Assembly: GCA_012516755.1 (NCBI GenBank)
Contig: JAAYWE010000215.1
Span: 1 to 7,467, forward strand
From: Treponema sp.
Lineage (GTDB): Bacteria; Spirochaetota; Spirochaetia; Treponematales; Rectinemataceae
DNA length: 7,467 bases
Reading direction: 5' to 3'
Below, one piece after another: positions 6,201-7,467 of this stretch (the first letter of the stretch is position 1; the number at the start of each line of letters is the position of its first letter). The translations under genes and the position numbers were made by a program. Under the pieces are notes generated by a model. That model saw only the letters and a program-made list of their open reading frames with translations. It did not search any database and was not told where the DNA came from.

Positions 6201-7467
6201 AGCTTAGGCTCCGAACTCAGTTTATTATTCTTACCATGGCTGTAACGCTTTTTCCTCTAGTATTCGGATTACTCTTCTTTACAGGCCAACAGACCAAGCG
6301 TGATCCTCGAGTAACGACCCGTTTCTTTATCGATGAGATCGCAAAAGAGTGGAGCTTGGATAACAATATCTCACTAGAGGATATTCGAAGCATAGGAGCG
6401 CGAGTAGGATTACCCATAATGGATGCCGCCTTGATAGAGCCAAATGGCACTGTTAGGGTTTCTTCATTTAAGGACTTGCCCGCAGGAAGCAAAATAGATG
6501 TGATGGATATTGCTCGACCACCCCCGTATGGGAAGCCTAGACCTGAGCTGCGCTTTTTACCTATCGATGCAAGCCTAGAAGAAAGCCCTCTCTTGATTTT
6601 TGACATTCAGCCTTTCTTATCACGAGAAGATATTCGGAATCGAAATTTCATGCTCTTGACGAGCTTTACGCTTGGAGCTTTTATTGTTGCGGGTTTTATG
6701 TCCTTCTTGATACTCCGATCGACAGAAAAGGCAATCAACAATCTAATCGAAGATACGGCCATAGTTGCAGGGGGTAAGCTCGATCATGAGGTAAAGGGAA
6801 GCGGCGCGCTAGAATTGCACTCTCTTGCAGACAGCATCAACCACATGCGGATCACACTTCGCGATATGATTTCCCGGCGGATGAACATGCTCATCGGCGT
6901 GAGTCATGATTTAAAGACGCCTATTGCTCTTATACAAGGCTATACTGACGCATTGAGCGATAATATGGCCTCCGATGAAGCCACAAGGATTCATTATCTG
7001 GAGATCATTCGAGAAAAGAGTGCACAGCTTGAAGATCTTGTTTCGGAATTGATCGAATTCATGAAGATTGATGATCTTAATTTGCCACAAGAGGTTGTGG
7101 ACTTGTGGCCTCTTCTTATGTCTCTAGGCAAGCGTTTTGAAGAAGATGCACATCTTCTGGGGCTCGAACTGCAATATGGTTTTGGGCATTTTGGTTCCGC
7201 TTTATCGAAAGAAGAGCCCAAAGACCTTCCAGGCGTCAGAATGAATCGTCCGCTATTCGAGCGCGCTGTCGAAAATCTCATATCCAATGCATTTCGCTTT
7301 ACGGGAGCCGGTGGCCATGTGGAACTTGCTTTGGATATGAAGAATGGCCAACCAGTATTGATAGTAGCTGATAGCGGACCTGGAATTTCGAAAGATGATC
7401 TGCCATACATCTTCGACGCATTCTATCGAGGAACACATTCTAGAAAAGAGGCGGGTCATGGTTTTGG
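6197..7467 (+). CDS. Sensor histidine kinase, 3' end outside window (partial)
   Basis: An open frame from ATG 6197 runs to the window edge with 423 complete codons and no stop. GGAGA at 6185-6189 is its ribosome site, with a 7-base spacer. TM1 is about residues 9-28, an extracytoplasmic sensor region about 29-150, TM2 about 151-173, and a HAMP-like linker about 174-226. The dimerisation and phosphoacceptor segment has H237 in GVSHDLKTPIALIQGY. The ATP-binding domain shows the N box (N360 and N364 in AVENLISNAFRFT), G1 box (D392-S-G-P-G-I397), F box (F406-D-A-F-Y410) and the beginning of the G2 box (GHGFG, from 420). The remaining end of G2 and the last strands are cut off, probably 40-60 residues. 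All residues needed for kinase activity within the visible part are present. The sensor region contains an IEPNGTVRVSS segment reminiscent of PAS/PDC-like folds, but I cannot assign it or its ligand. It overlaps the response regulator by 4 bases and should phosphorylate D53 of that protein. Confidence 0.95.
   Translation, partial: MKLRLRTQFIILTMAVTLFPLVFGLLFFTGQQTKRDPRVTTRFFIDEIAKEWSLDNNISLEDIRSIGARVGLPIMDAALIEPNGTVRVSSFKDLPAGSKIDVMDIARPPPYGKPRPELRFLPIDASLEESPLLIFDIQPFLSREDIRNRNFMLLTSFTLGAFIVAGFMSFLILRSTEKAINNLIEDTAIVAGGKLDHEVKGSGALELHSLADSINHMRITLRDMISRRMNMLIGVSHDLKTPIALIQGYTDALSDNMASDEATRIHYLEIIREKSAQLEDLVSELIEFMKIDDLNLPQEVVDLWPLLMSLGKRFEEDAHLLGLELQYGFGHFGSALSKEEPKDLPGVRMNRPLFERAVENLISNAFRFTGAGGHVELALDMKNGQPVLIVADSGPGISKDDLPYIFDAFYRGTHSRKEAGHGF

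Noticed and set aside
6994..7410. 138-residue minus-strand open frame, plus others at 6217-6606 and 7253-7459
   Set aside because: All lie opposite the histidine kinase, whose H, N, G1 and F boxes establish the true frame; the kinase itself lacks a stop only because the window ends.

Overview
The window is a block of same-strand (+) genes with almost no spacing. In order they are: the last codons of an upstream gene; two FtsX/MacB/LolCE-type ABC transporter permeases; a secreted LolA-like periplasmic protein; a secreted protein that looks like an outer-membrane beta-barrel; and an OmpR-type response regulator overlapping a sensor histidine kinase that is cut off by the window end. No RNA genes, mobile elements, CRISPR arrays or long repeats were seen. 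The only non-coding stretches are short gaps of 2, 41, 11 and 69 bases.

Organism: a didermic (two-membrane) bacterium of moderate GC content (my visual estimate is mid-40s percent, not computed). The diderm call rests on the barrel protein with a terminal Phe and on the LolA-like partner. The general style (LolC/E-like permeases followed by a LolA-like protein and an unclassified barrel, and an 'ELFGG' segment just after the signal peptide of the barrel protein) reminds me of Spirochaetota such as Treponema/Spirochaeta relatives. That assignment is an inference, held at about 50 percent.

Layout: positions 1-2830 hold the ABC transporter membrane part. The ATPase is not in the window, but a stop codon at 19-21, overlapping the first permease start as ATGA, shows that another gene runs straight into it; this is the natural place for the ATPase. 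Positions 2872-5423 hold the two exported proteins, each with a signal peptide and a clear Shine-Dalgarno sequence. Positions 5493-7467 hold the two-component system.

How they may work together: an inner-membrane ABC machine of the lipoprotein-extracting/MacB mechanotransmission type, a LolA-fold periplasmic carrier and an outer-membrane barrel together form a candidate trans-envelope route for a lipid, lipoprotein or other hydrophobic cargo. The adjacent two-component system could sense envelope state and regulate the block. The cargo cannot be read from the sequence. The barrel in place of a LolB-type lipoprotein acceptor is the most interesting aspect.
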